Shown piece after piece: positions 42,922 to 51,978 of a stretch of DNA of 64,000 nt (positions within the stretch are counted from its first letter, which is position 1; every line of letters begins with the position of its first letter). This DNA comes from Pseudomonas sp. ANT_J12 (GTDB lineage: Bacteria > Pseudomonadota > Gammaproteobacteria > Pseudomonadales > Pseudomonadaceae). Both the position numbers and the translations under genes were made by a program. The DNA is taken from the NCBI RefSeq assembly GCF_008370045.1, contig NZ_VOBN01000007.1, forward strand, positions 124,001 to 188,000, written 5' to 3'. The notes under the pieces were generated by a model that worked only from the letters and a program-made list of their open reading frames with translations, searched no databases and was not told where the DNA came from.

Positions 42922-44025
42922 CTAGAGCCTAACGCTGGCGAAGGTTGACTCATTACGCGCCTGACTCAATGCCGACAACGGCCCGGACAACGGCGACAAG
43001 ACCAGCGCTTGCGGCAGCGGCATCATCGCCACCTGTTGCGTGGTGTTCGACCCTACGCGCTCGTCACGCGGCGGAATGCCGAAGTATTCGCGGTAGCACT
43101 TGGAGAAGTGCGGCGTGGACACGAAACCGCACACCGACGCCACTTCGATGATCGACATCGGCGTTTGCTTGAGCAACTGCCGGGCGCGGATCAGGCGCAG
43201 CTTGAGGTAGTAGCGCGACGGAGAACAGTGCAGGTATTTCTGGAACAGCCGCTCCAGCTGACGTCGGGAAACGGCGACGTACACCGCCAGTTCGTCGAGG
43301 TCGATAGGCTCTTCCAGGTTGGCTTCCATCAGCGCAACGATTTCCTGCAACTTCGGCTGGTTGGTGCCGAGCATGTGCTTGAGCGGCACGCGCTGGTGAT
43401 CCTGCTCGTTGCGGATGCGCTCGTAGACAAACATCTCCGAAATTGCCGCCGACAGTTCACGGCCGTGATCGCGGCTGATCAGGTGCAGCATCATGTCCAG
43501 CGGCGCCGTGCCGCCGGAGCTGGTGAAACGGTTGCGGTCGAGGGTAAACAAGCGGGTGCTCATGGCCACGCGCGGAAACGCTTCCTGCATAGCCGCCAGG
43601 CATTCCCAGTGCACGCTGCAATCGAAGCCATCCAGCAGACCGGCGCAAGCCAGGGCCCAGCTGCCGGTGCACACCGCGCCGAGGCGCTTGGACTGACGCG
43701 CCTGGCTTTGCAGCCAAGACACGTGTTCGCGGGTCACAGTGCGCTGGATGCCGATACCGCCGCAGACAATGATGGTGTCCATGGACGGCGCTTTGTGCAT
43801 GGAGCAATCGGGGGTGATTTGCAGACCGTCACTGGCCCAGACCTGGCCGCCGTCGACGGTGAGGGTGGTCCAGCGATACAGCTCGCGGCCGGACAATTGG
43901 TTGGCCATGCGCAGGGGTTCTACTGCTGAGGCCAGAGAAATCAGCGTGAAATTGTCCAGCAGCAGAAAGCCGATGGATTGAGGCGCACGGTTCTGGGGTT
44001 GAGCCCCCGAGTTGAACGTCGTCAT
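42922..44025 (-). CDS. gbdR: Glycine betaine-responsive transcriptional activator GbdR
   Basis: A 367-residue AraC-family activator with an N-terminal GATase1-like sensor domain (SIGFLLLDNFTLISLASAVE; LGAVCTGSWALACAGLL) and a C-terminal double helix-turn-helix (LAVYVAVSRRQLERLFQ; IIEVASVCGFVSTPHFSKC). Length and sequence fit P. aeruginosa GbdR (PA5380), which senses glycine betaine and dimethylglycine and activates gbc, dgc, sox and cbc genes. It lies next to sdaB, as in P. aeruginosa. About 30 residues beyond the HTH form a variable tail. Confidence 0.95.
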   Translation of the reverse strand: MTTFNSGAQPQNRAPQSIGFLLLDNFTLISLASAVEPLRMANQLSGRELYRWTTLTVDGGQVWASDGLQITPDCSMHKAPSMDTIIVCGGIGIQRTVTREHVSWLQSQARQSKRLGAVCTGSWALACAGLLDGFDCSVHWECLAAMQEAFPRVAMSTRLFTLDRNRFTSSGGTAPLDMMLHLISRDHGRELSAAISEMFVYERIRNEQDHQRVPLKHMLGTNQPKLQEIVALMEANLEEPIDLDELAVYVAVSRRQLERLFQKYLHCSPSRYYLKLRLIRARQLLKQTPMSIIEVASVCGFVSTPHFSKCYREYFGIPPRDERVGSNTTQQVAMMPLPQALVLSPLSGPLSALSQARNESTFASVRL

Positions 44026-44549
44026 CGCGGTATCTCCTCACACAAAGCGGGTGATGGCCTCAGGCGGAGGCTCTTGTTATTGCCATCGTTCTCGCGTGGG
44101 AGACGGGCTTTGTAATGACAGAGCAAATGCCATGCCTAAAATTGAATGCGCGTTCAATAACTCCTGAAAACGACGTCGCGGCGTGTCTATATAAGCCGTG
44201 CGCAGAGTGGGGGTTATAAGTGCCATCAAGGCGGGCAAATGCGCAGTATTGCGGGGTGTGAGCAAATCGGTAGCACTTGTGGGAACAGGGGCTGCGAGGT
44301 GCTGGAGCAGAGTGTCACCACAAGCACAGGTGACAGGCGGTAATGGCCAGACTGGATCCCGGATCTCGGGAAGTGCGCTTGTCTGTAAGCGACGCGCTAA
44401 AAGGTGGCGCGGTTTTGGTGCGGTGTTCACTTAGCGCGCAGTTTTGACTGGTCTGACGCCTTCGCGGGCAAGCCTCGCTCCTACAGGTTTTGTATTGCCC
44501 TTGTAGGAGCGAGGCTTGCCCGCGAATGGCGCGACGCGGTCCTACTGAA
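44026..44549. other. Upstream region of gbdR with a dyad and REPIN type B
   Basis: A 524-base gap. It should hold the gbdR promoter. TTGAATGCGCGTTCAA at 44142-44157 is a near-perfect dyad whose half sites (TTGAA/TTCAA) resemble those of the BetI operator but with wider spacing. A type B REPIN lies at 44460-44527. The 117-codon minus-strand ORF at 44077-44430 does not look like a protein. Confidence 0.5.
44460..44527. repeat. REPIN type B downstream of sdaB
   Basis: CTTCGCGGGCAAGCCTCGCT and inverted partner around a 20-bp centre, ending 22 bases from the sdaB stop. Confidence 0.88.
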
Positions 44550-45926
44550 TCAACACTCCACCGCGCTCACCGCCAACCCACCCCGCGACGTTTCCTTGTA
44601 TTTGTCATGCATATCGGCGCCGGTATCGCGCATGGTGCGGATCACCCGGTCCAGCGAGATAAAGTGCTGACCATCGCCGCGCAACGCCATCTGCGCGGCA
44701 TTGATGGCTTTCACCGCAGCAATCGCATTGCGCTCGATGCACGGCACTTGCACCAACCCGCCCACCGGGTCGCAAGTCAGGCCGAGGTTGTGTTCCAGGC
44801 CAATCTCCGCCGCGTTGCACAACTGCTCCGGCGTGGCGCCGAGAATCTCCGCCAACCCCGCCGCCGCCATGGCGCAGGCCGAGCCGACTTCGCCCTGGCA
44901 ACCGACTTCGGCGCCGGAGATGGAGGCGTTCTTCTTGCACAGAATCCCCACCGCTGCCGCACTGAGGAAATAGTCGACCACGTTGGCCTCGGTCACCACC
45001 TCGCTGAACTTCATAAAGTAGTGCAACACCGCCGGGATAATCCCCGCCGCGCCGTTGGTCGGCGCCGTGACCATGCGCCCACCGGCTGCGTTCTCTTCGT
45101 TGACCGCCAGGGCGAACAGGTTGACCCATTCCATAGCGCTCAACGTCGAGCCGATCACGTTGGGCTTGCCCAGCTCTTGCAGACTGCGATGCAACTTGGC
45201 GGCACGTCGGCGCACGTTCAGGCCGCCGGGCAGGATGCCTTCGTGCTTGAGGCCCTGGTCGACGCAGTCCTGCATGGCGCGCCAGAGTTTCATCAGGCCG
45301 GCGCGGATCTCTTCTTCACTGCGCCAGACCTTCTCGTTGGCCAGCATCAGCTCGGCCACGCGCAAGTTGTGCTTCTGGCACAACTCCAGCAGTTCCACCG
45401 CACTGGAGAAGTCATACGGCAACACGGTGCGATCCAGGTCCACCACGCCACTGGACGCTTGTGCCTCATCGACGACAAAACCGCCGCCAATCGAATAGTA
45501 GGTGTCGCGGTGCAGCTCCCCGTGATCGCCTTCTACAATTAAGGTCATGGCATTCGGGTGAAAAGGCAGGTTCTCGTCGATCAGGCGCATGTCACGAGCC
45601 CAGATGAACGGCACCGACAAACGACCGTCGAGCAACAAGGTGTGGGTTTCGCGCAGGGTTTCGATATGCAGGCCGATTTTCGACGGATCGATCGCGTCCG
45701 GCCACTCGCCCATCAGCCCCATGATCACGGCGTTATCGCTGCCGTGACCGATGCCGGTGGCCGATAACGAGCCGTAGAGCTGAACTTCGACACGCCTTAC
45801 TTGTTCCAAAAGACCCTGCTCACGCAAACCTTGCACGAACAGCGCCGCCGCCCGCATCGGGCCGACGGTGTGCGAACTGGAAGGGCCAATGCCGATTTTG
45901 AACAGGTCGAAAACGCTGATAGCCAT
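44550..45926 (-). CDS. sdaB: L-serine ammonia-lyase (serine dehydratase)
   Basis: A 458-residue iron-sulfur L-serine dehydratase that converts serine to pyruvate and ammonia. The N-terminal beta domain has SVFDLFKIGIGPSSSHTVGP; the C-terminal alpha domain has the cluster-binding cysteines (about C343, C385, C396) in EVGCQGEVGSACAMAA and related segments. I used the ATG at MAISVF rather than the long upstream extension. It completes the route from glycine (through GlyA) to central metabolism. Divergent from cbcX. Confidence 0.93.
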   Translation of the reverse strand: MAISVFDLFKIGIGPSSSHTVGPMRAAALFVQGLREQGLLEQVRRVEVQLYGSLSATGIGHGSDNAVIMGLMGEWPDAIDPSKIGLHIETLRETHTLLLDGRLSVPFIWARDMRLIDENLPFHPNAMTLIVEGDHGELHRDTYYSIGGGFVVDEAQASSGVVDLDRTVLPYDFSSAVELLELCQKHNLRVAELMLANEKVWRSEEEIRAGLMKLWRAMQDCVDQGLKHEGILPGGLNVRRRAAKLHRSLQELGKPNVIGSTLSAMEWVNLFALAVNEENAAGGRMVTAPTNGAAGIIPAVLHYFMKFSEVVTEANVVDYFLSAAAVGILCKKNASISGAEVGCQGEVGSACAMAAAGLAEILGATPEQLCNAAEIGLEHNLGLTCDPVGGLVQVPCIERNAIAAVKAINAAQMALRGDGQHFISLDRVIRTMRDTGADMHDKYKETSRGGLAVSAVEC

Positions 45927-46361
45927 TACTGCCGAACTCCTGGATGTGCCAACTCCAGGCGCAAAAGCGCCCAGTGACGGAGCTGCTACGCTCAAGCTGC
46001 AATCCGCCGAGATGGCCGCATCATCAGGCTTTTGCGGTGTCGTTCGACGTCTCACACCGACGCACTCATGTCCAACAACGCCGCGGGTCGTCGACGCTGC
46101 GTTTTCGCCGTTTTTTTGCGGTTCAGAGCGGCAAACAGGGCAGAAAAAAGCTGTAAACGACGTCACTGACACTGGATGCGACCATCCCTGTACTGGTTAC
46201 GACGCCCCCTGTAGGCGTCAGATTTTCACTGGTACATGATCGTATCGACTCGATTGCAAGGCGCCGTGGTAGAGCTGTCTTAAAAAACGCCACCAACCGC
46301 AACCTATAAGTGCGGTGGTCCAGTCGGAACACTGCCAAAAAAAACACCAAGGAGTCCACCC
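45927..46361. promoter_or_regulatory. Divergent control region of sdaB and cbcXWV with a candidate GbdR site
   Basis: A 435-bp gap. GCGAC at 46178-46182 and ACGAC at 46199-46203 lie 21 bp apart in direct repeat, like the pair upstream of gbcA. AAGGAG precedes the cbcX ATG. No gene seen here. Confidence 0.4.
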
Positions 46362-47309
46362 ATGAAAGGTTCCCCGTCGTTGTTGTTGGCCGCCATGCTG
46401 AGTTTGCCGTTACTGGCTCAAGCCGCAGAACCCGCTCAGTGCAGCACCGTAAACTTCTCTGATGTCGGCTGGACCGACATCACCGCGACTACCGCGACCA
46501 CCAGCGTTGTCCTCGACGCCCTGGGCTACAAAACCAAGACCACCATGATTTCCGTGCCCGTGACCTACAAGTCCCTGGCCGATGGCAAGAACATGGACGT
46601 GTTCCTCGGTAACTGGATGCCGACCATGGAAAACGACATCAAGGCCTACCGCGATGCCGGCACCGTGGACGTCGTTCGCACCAACCTCACCGGCGCCAAG
46701 TACACCCTCGCCGTTCCGCAAGCCCTGTACGACAAGGGGCTGCATGACTTCGCCGACATCGCCAAATTCAAGAAAGAACTCGACGGCAAGATCTACGGCA
46801 TCGAGCCAGGCAACGACGGCAACCGCCTGATCCAGAGCATGATCGACAAGGATGCCTTCGGTCTCAAAACCGCCGGCTTCAAAGTGGTCGAGTCCAGCGA
46901 AGCGGGGATGCTGTCCCAGGTCGATCGCGCGCAGAAACGCGATACCGCCGTGGTCTTCCTCGGCTGGGCACCGCACCCGATGAACAAGCGCTTCAAGATT
47001 CAATACCTGACCGGTGGCGATGACTTCTTCGGTAAGGACTTCGGTGCCGCCACCGTGGCCACCAATACCCGCAAGGGCTACGTCCAGGAATGCAGCAACG
47101 TCGGTACTCTGCTGAAAAACCTGGAATTCACCGTAGACATGGAAAGCGCGCTGATGGGCAACATCCTGGACGACAAGATGAAGCCTGACGCGGCCGCCAA
47201 GGCCTGGCTGAAAAAGAATCCACAGGTCCTCGATACCTGGCTCGCTGGCGTGACCACCATTGACGGTAAACCAGGCCTGGAGGCCGTGAAAGCCAAGCTC
47301 GCGCAGTAA
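46362..47309 (+). CDS. cbcX: Choline/betaine ABC transporter substrate-binding protein
   Basis: A 315-residue periplasmic binding protein with a signal peptide ending near ALLAQAAEP-type sequence (residues 1-22). Aromatic ligand-site segments include VGWTDITATTATTSVVLDAL, FLGNWMPTME and VVFLGWAPHPMN, as in choline-binding ChoX-like proteins. It is about the same length as CaiX and clearly paralogous. It heads the cbcXWV operon and should deliver choline to the CbcW permease. Confidence 0.93.
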   Translation: MKGSPSLLLAAMLSLPLLAQAAEPAQCSTVNFSDVGWTDITATTATTSVVLDALGYKTKTTMISVPVTYKSLADGKNMDVFLGNWMPTMENDIKAYRDAGTVDVVRTNLTGAKYTLAVPQALYDKGLHDFADIAKFKKELDGKIYGIEPGNDGNRLIQSMIDKDAFGLKTAGFKVVESSEAGMLSQVDRAQKRDTAVVFLGWAPHPMNKRFKIQYLTGGDDFFGKDFGAATVATNTRKGYVQECSNVGTLLKNLEFTVDMESALMGNILDDKMKPDAAAKAWLKKNPQVLDTWLAGVTTIDGKPGLEAVKAKLAQ

Positions 47310-47375
47310 TCGCTTACGCCGGACGGTTTCGGCCGTCCGGGCTGTTTATTTCCTTGCATGCGGACGTTCACTACC

Positions 47376-48221
47376 ATGCTGATTGATCAGAAAATCCCCC
47401 TAGGCCAGTACATCGCGGGCTTCGTTGAATGGTTGACGCAACACGGCGCCAGCACCTTCGACGCAATCGCCGTGACACTGGAAACGATGATCCACGGCGT
47501 GACGTTTGCGCTGACCTGGTTCAACCCGCTGGCATTGATCGGCCTCATCGCGCTACTGGCACACTTCATTCAACGCAAGTGGGGGCTGACCGTTTTCGTC
47601 ATCGCCTCCTTTCTGCTGATCCTCAATCTGGGGTACTGGCAGGAAACCATGGAAACCCTCGCCCAGGTGCTCTTCGCGACCCTGGTCTGCGTGGTCATCG
47701 GCGTGCCGCTGGGCATCGTCGCCGCGCACAAACCGATGTTCTACACACTGATGCGTCCGGTGCTCGATCTGATGCAGACCGTGCCGACCTTCGTCTACCT
47801 CATTCCAACCCTGACCCTCTTCGGGCTGGGTGTGGTCCCGGGCCTGATCTCGACGGTGGTGTTCGCGATTGCCGCGCCAATCCGCCTGACCTACCTGGGT
47901 ATCCGTGATGTTCCCGCAGAACTGATGGACGCCGGCAAAGCCTTCGGCTGCTCGCGACGTCAACTGCTCGCACGCATCGAACTGCCCTACGCGATGCCCA
48001 GCATCGCGGCCGGTATCACCCAGTGCATCATGCTGTCGTTGTCGATGGTGGTGATCGCCGCACTGGTGGGCGCCGACGGCCTGGGCAAACCCGTGGTCAA
48101 CGCACTGAACACCGCCGATATCGCCCTGGGCTTCGAAGCCGGGTTGGCAATCGTACTGCTGGCGATCATGCTCGACCGTATCTGCAAACAACCCGACGCT
48201 AAAGTAGGGGGTGACGCATGA
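47376..48221 (+). CDS. cbcW: Choline/betaine ABC transporter permease
   Basis: A 281-residue inner-membrane permease with about six membrane segments and the binding-protein-dependent transport motif in DVPAELMDAGKAFGCSRRQLLARIELP (EAA-like loop contacting the ATPase). Family: OpuAB/ProW. I chose MLIDQKIPLG as start, 18 bases after another possible ATG. Its stop overlaps the cbcV start, so translation is coupled. Confidence 0.94.
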   Translation: MLIDQKIPLGQYIAGFVEWLTQHGASTFDAIAVTLETMIHGVTFALTWFNPLALIGLIALLAHFIQRKWGLTVFVIASFLLILNLGYWQETMETLAQVLFATLVCVVIGVPLGIVAAHKPMFYTLMRPVLDLMQTVPTFVYLIPTLTLFGLGVVPGLISTVVFAIAAPIRLTYLGIRDVPAELMDAGKAFGCSRRQLLARIELPYAMPSIAAGITQCIMLSLSMVVIAALVGADGLGKPVVNALNTADIALGFEAGLAIVLLAIMLDRICKQPDAKVGGDA

Positions 48222-49396
48222 GCATTATTCGCTTCGAAGACGTCGACGTAATCTTCTCCAAAGACCCGCGTGAGGCGCTCAAACTCCTCGACCAAGGCAT
48301 GACCCGCGACCAGATCCTGAAGAAAACCGGGCAGATCGTCGGCGTTGAAAAAGCCAGCCTGGACGTCGAAAAAGGCGAAATCTGCGTGCTGATGGGCCTG
48401 TCCGGCTCCGGTAAATCCAGCCTGCTGCGTTGTATCAACGGTCTTAACACCGTCAGCCGTGGCAAGTTGTTCGTCGAGCACGAAGGCAAGCAGATCGATA
48501 TCGCGTCCTGTACCCCGGCCGAACTGAAAATGATGCGCACCAAGCGCATCGCGATGGTGTTCCAGAAGTTCGCCCTGATGCCTTGGCTGACCGTGCGCGA
48601 GAACATCAGCTTCGGTCTGGAAATGCAGGGTCGCCCGGAAAAAGAACGGCGCAAGCTGGTGGACGACAAGCTTGAGCTGGTGGGCCTGACCCAGTGGCGC
48701 AACAAGAAGCCCGACGAACTCTCCGGCGGTATGCAGCAACGTGTGGGCCTGGCCCGTGCGCTGGCGATGGACGCCGACATTCTGCTGATGGACGAACCGT
48801 TCTCGGCCCTCGACCCGTTGATCCGCCAAGGCCTGCAAGACGAACTGCTGGAACTGCAAAGCAAGCTGAACAAGACCATCGTGTTCGTGAGCCATGACCT
48901 GGATGAAGCGCTGAAGCTCGGCAGCCGGATTGCGATCATGAAAGACGGGCGCATCGTGCAGTACAGCGTGCCGGAAGAGATCGTGTTGAACCCGGCGGAC
49001 GATTACGTGCGCACCTTCGTGGCTCACACCAACCCGCTGAACGTGTTGTGCGGCCGCAGCCTGATGCGCACGCTGGACAACTGCAAACGCATCAACGGTT
49101 CGGTGTGCCTGGATCCGGGCGGCGATTCGTGGCTGGACCTGGCCGAGGGCAACACCATCAAGGGCGCCCGCCAGAACGGCGCGAGCCTGGACCTGCAGAA
49201 CTGGGTGCCAGGGCAATCGGTGGAAGGTTTAGGCCGTCGGCCAACGGTGGTGGATTCGAACATCGGCATGCGCGAAGCGCTGCAGATTCGTTACCAGACC
49301 GGCAACAAACTGGTGCTGCACGACAACAACAAAGTGGTGGGGATCCTCGGCGACAGCGAGCTTTACCACGCGCTGCTCGGCAAGAACCTGGGCTAA
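48218..49396 (+). CDS. cbcV: Choline/betaine ABC transporter ATP-binding protein
   Basis: A 392-residue ABC ATPase of the glycine betaine/proline (ProV/OpuAA) type. Walker A is GLSGSGKSS (about 65), the signature LSGGMQQRV, and Walker B ILLMDEPFSALD. The C-terminal 120 residues replace the usual paired CBS domains with a shorter extension (GNKLVLHDNNKVVGILGDSE looks like a CBS remnant). The four-base overlap with cbcW and the position fit P. aeruginosa CbcV. Confidence 0.94.
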   Translation: MSIIRFEDVDVIFSKDPREALKLLDQGMTRDQILKKTGQIVGVEKASLDVEKGEICVLMGLSGSGKSSLLRCINGLNTVSRGKLFVEHEGKQIDIASCTPAELKMMRTKRIAMVFQKFALMPWLTVRENISFGLEMQGRPEKERRKLVDDKLELVGLTQWRNKKPDELSGGMQQRVGLARALAMDADILLMDEPFSALDPLIRQGLQDELLELQSKLNKTIVFVSHDLDEALKLGSRIAIMKDGRIVQYSVPEEIVLNPADDYVRTFVAHTNPLNVLCGRSLMRTLDNCKRINGSVCLDPGGDSWLDLAEGNTIKGARQNGASLDLQNWVPGQSVEGLGRRPTVVDSNIGMREALQIRYQTGNKLVLHDNNKVVGILGDSELYHALLGKNLG

Positions 49397-49413
49397 GGCA
49401 ACAGACACAAAAA

Positions 49414-49434
49414 CGCCGCGAGAGGATCGCGGCG
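49414..49434. terminator. Stem-loop after cbcV
   Basis: CGCCGCGA / TCGCGGCG with a 5-base loop, 18 bases after the cbcV stop. There is no T-run on the plus strand, so termination there may be weak; the A-run to the left favours the minus strand. Confidence 0.5.
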
Positions 49435-49564
49435 TGATCGTTCCCACGCTTGATCGTTCCCACGCTCCGCGTGGGAATGCATCCGGTGACGCTCCGCGTC
49501 ACGATTCAAAAGCGGACGCGGAGCGTCCGGGGCGGCATTCCCACGCAGAGCGTGAGAACGATCA
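49435..49564. repeat. REPIN type A with a duplicated left end
   Basis: The outer left arm (TGATCGTTCCCACGCT) occurs twice in tandem before the rest of the element, which ends in GCGTGAGAACGATCA. The tandem left end suggests a nested or slipped copy. Confidence 0.87.
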
Positions 49565-49585
49565 ACCGATCGATCAGGCACAAAA

Positions 49586-49610
49586 AAAGGGGCTCAACTT
49601 GAGCCCCTTT
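49586..49610. terminator. Bidirectional terminator between cbcV and betT
   Basis: AAAGGGGCTCAA / TTGAGCCCCTTT, a 12-bp stem with a single unpaired centre base, with more A residues to the left. It serves both the cbcXWV transcript and the converging betT transcript. Confidence 0.88.
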
Positions 49611-49649
49611 GCGTTCCCACGCGTAGCGCAGGAACGCTCATCTCGCTAC

Positions 49650-51656
49650 TCAGCTATAGACACGGCCAAGGAGCTGCCGATGGCTTTCAAACTGATCGAG
49701 CACGTCACGGGTGATCTGATCCTGAGCGAAGCCCATCAGGTCATAGTCCTGGCTGCCGTTGTGCAGGTACACCTCGGCGCGGTAGTAGCGTGCGCGGGGT
49801 TCATCGGCGCTTTCGGCCGACACCGTGTCACTCGCCGCCGCCAGATAGCCGTCCAGGCTCACTTCGTAGACAAAAGGGTTGCCCTCTTCCATCTCGATCC
49901 GCAGGCCCATGCAACGCTTGGACTTGCCGAGCAAGGTCTGCACGTCCAGGCCTTGAGCGCGCAATTGCACCGCCGCATCTTCCAGCGCCGGGCTGACTTG
50001 CTTGTCCATGAAGCGCTGCACGATCGACTGGTTCGGTTGCAGGTCCAGCTGGGTCAAGCGCTCGCTGAAACCGCGACGACCGCGTGCGGCCAACTCCGCT
50101 TGCTCCTGTTCGATCTGCACGTCCAGGCGCATCTGCTTGTGCAAACCGAACATGAAGAACACCAGCACCACCGAGAACGGCAGACCGGCCAGCACCACCA
50201 TGGTTTGCATGGCTTCGAAGTTACCGGCAAACAGCAGGCCGATGGTCACCAGGGTGATCACCGCCGACCAGAAGATCCGCAGCCAGTGCGGCGCATCTTC
50301 ATCAACGTTGCCGCCCTTGCAGGACAGGTTGGCCATCATCACCGCGCCGGAATCCGCCGGGGTCAGGAACAGCACAAAACCGACAAAGATCGACACGCCG
50401 ATCACAATCTTCGACGCCGGGTAATGCTCAAGCAGTTGGTAGATCGCCATCGACGGCTGTTCCAGCGCCGTCTTCCCGAGCTCCACCGCCCCATGGTTCA
50501 TCACCAGGTCCAGGGCCGAGTTACCGAAGATCGACAGCCACGCCAGGGTGAAACCCAGCGGAATCAGCAGCACGCCGGCCACCAGTTCACGCACCGTGCG
50601 ACCACGGGAAATACGCGCGATGAACATGCCTACGAACGGGGCCCAGGAAATCCACCAGGCCCAGTAGAACAGAGTCCACAGGCCCAACCAGCGGTCGGAC
50701 TTGTCACTGTCGCCTTCGTACACATAGAGGTCGAAGGTCTTCAGCACCACACCGTTCAGGTAATCGCCGATGTTCTGCACGAAGCCGTTGAGCAGGTGCA
50801 ACGTCGGGCCGAACAGCAGCACGAAAATCAGCAGGCCGCTGAACAGCACGATGTTGAGGTTGGACAGACGACGGATGCCGTTTTCCACGCCCGACACGGC
50901 CGCGATGGTCGCCACGGTGCTCATCACGATGATCACGATCAGCAGGTTGGTGTTGCTGTGTTCCATGCCGAACAGGTTTTCCAACCCCGAAGACACTTGC
51001 AGCGAACCAATCCCCAGGTTCGTCACCAGCCCCAGCAACGTCACGAACATGCCGAAGCCGTCCACTGCGTGACCGGCCGCGCCTTTGACCCAACGCTCAC
51101 CCACCAGCGGATACAGCGCCGAACGCAGCGCCAGCGGCTGGTTGTGGCGATAAGCAAAGTAAGCAACAGCCAGACCGACCAGTGCGTAGATCGCCCAGCC
51201 ATGCAGACCCCAATGCAGGAACGTCAGCTGAACCGCCTGACGCGCCGCCATGTTGCTCGCGGCCACACCTTCCGGCGGGTTGAAGTAATGGTCCAGCGGC
51301 TCGGAGGCACCGAAGTACAGCAGCGAGATGCCGATGCCCGACGAGAACAGCATCCCCGCCCAGGCGCCGTAGCTGAAGTCCGGGGTGTCGTCCTTGCTGC
51401 CCAGTTTGAGTTTGCCGTAGGACGAAAACGCCAGGCCGACCACGAACACCAGGTAGGCGGCGATCACCACCATGTAGTACCAGCCGAAGCTGCGGGACAA
51501 CCAGGCCTGGGCAATGCCGAGCAATCTGCCGGCCTCTTGCGGGGCGATGATCAGAATGGCGGTCAACAACAGGATCAGCGCGGTAGAGGTGTAGAACACC
51601 CAACCGTTGACCGTCACCTTCTCGGGCGGGGTCTTTATTAGAGAGGCAGAACTCAT
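49650..51656 (-). CDS. betT: BCCT family choline transporter
   Basis: A 668-residue secondary transporter with 12 predicted membrane segments, probably proton- or ion-driven choline uptake. The BCCT core is seen in FLHWGLHGWAIYALVGLAVAYF and FYWAWWISWAPFVGMFIARISRGR. The last 170 residues form a long cytoplasmic domain, as in the osmotically regulated BetT of P. syringae. I used MSSASLIK as start. Divergent from betI with the operator between them. Confidence 0.94.
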   Translation of the reverse strand: MSSASLIKTPPEKVTVNGWVFYTSTALILLLTAILIIAPQEAGRLLGIAQAWLSRSFGWYYMVVIAAYLVFVVGLAFSSYGKLKLGSKDDTPDFSYGAWAGMLFSSGIGISLLYFGASEPLDHYFNPPEGVAASNMAARQAVQLTFLHWGLHGWAIYALVGLAVAYFAYRHNQPLALRSALYPLVGERWVKGAAGHAVDGFGMFVTLLGLVTNLGIGSLQVSSGLENLFGMEHSNTNLLIVIIVMSTVATIAAVSGVENGIRRLSNLNIVLFSGLLIFVLLFGPTLHLLNGFVQNIGDYLNGVVLKTFDLYVYEGDSDKSDRWLGLWTLFYWAWWISWAPFVGMFIARISRGRTVRELVAGVLLIPLGFTLAWLSIFGNSALDLVMNHGAVELGKTALEQPSMAIYQLLEHYPASKIVIGVSIFVGFVLFLTPADSGAVMMANLSCKGGNVDEDAPHWLRIFWSAVITLVTIGLLFAGNFEAMQTMVVLAGLPFSVVLVFFMFGLHKQMRLDVQIEQEQAELAARGRRGFSERLTQLDLQPNQSIVQRFMDKQVSPALEDAAVQLRAQGLDVQTLLGKSKRCMGLRIEMEEGNPFVYEVSLDGYLAAASDTVSAESADEPRARYYRAEVYLHNGSQDYDLMGFAQDQITRDVLDQFESHRQLLGRVYS

Positions 51657-51978
51657 GGCACAGATGCTCCGGGCAGTGCGGGAGAAGAACACAAGGCAAC
51701 GCGATACCCGACCAATCGGTTAGTTGGCAGCCGACCAGCGGGTGATATAAAGACAGCCCGAAAAAAGCCCGAAGCCCGGGAGCGCCTGTGCGCGGGGGTT
51801 TCGAGCCGTTTCGGATGTCGTTTTTCCGCCCGCTACACGTAGGAAAAACCGGCAGGTAGCGACGAATTGTCGCAGATCTTATTCTTTGTTGATTGAACGT
51901 TCAATCAAAACAAAATAGACTGGCCTTCAATCCGACAGACGTTTTTCGTCCGCCGGAAGGCCTAAGGAGATGTGCAAG
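51657..51978. promoter_or_regulatory. betT/betI divergent control region
   Basis: A 322-bp gap holding the promoters of betT and betIBA and the BetI operator at 51889-51908. A candidate betI promoter is TTGATT (51889-51894) with a 17-bp spacer and AAAATA (51912-51917). AAGGAG lies before the betI start. Confidence 0.6.
51889..51908. promoter_or_regulatory. BetI operator
   Basis: TTGATTGAACGTTCAATCAA is a perfect 20-bp palindrome containing the TGAACGTTCA core known from BetI-controlled promoters. It overlaps the candidate -35 and spacer of the betI promoter, so BetI binding would block RNA polymerase; choline would relieve it. Confidence 0.88.

Noticed and set aside
44077..44430. 117-codon minus-strand ORF between gbdR and sdaB
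   Set aside because: No recognisable domain, unusual composition (Pro, Arg, Thr, Leu rich without pattern) and no clear ribosome site; it overlaps the region expected to be the gbdR promoter.
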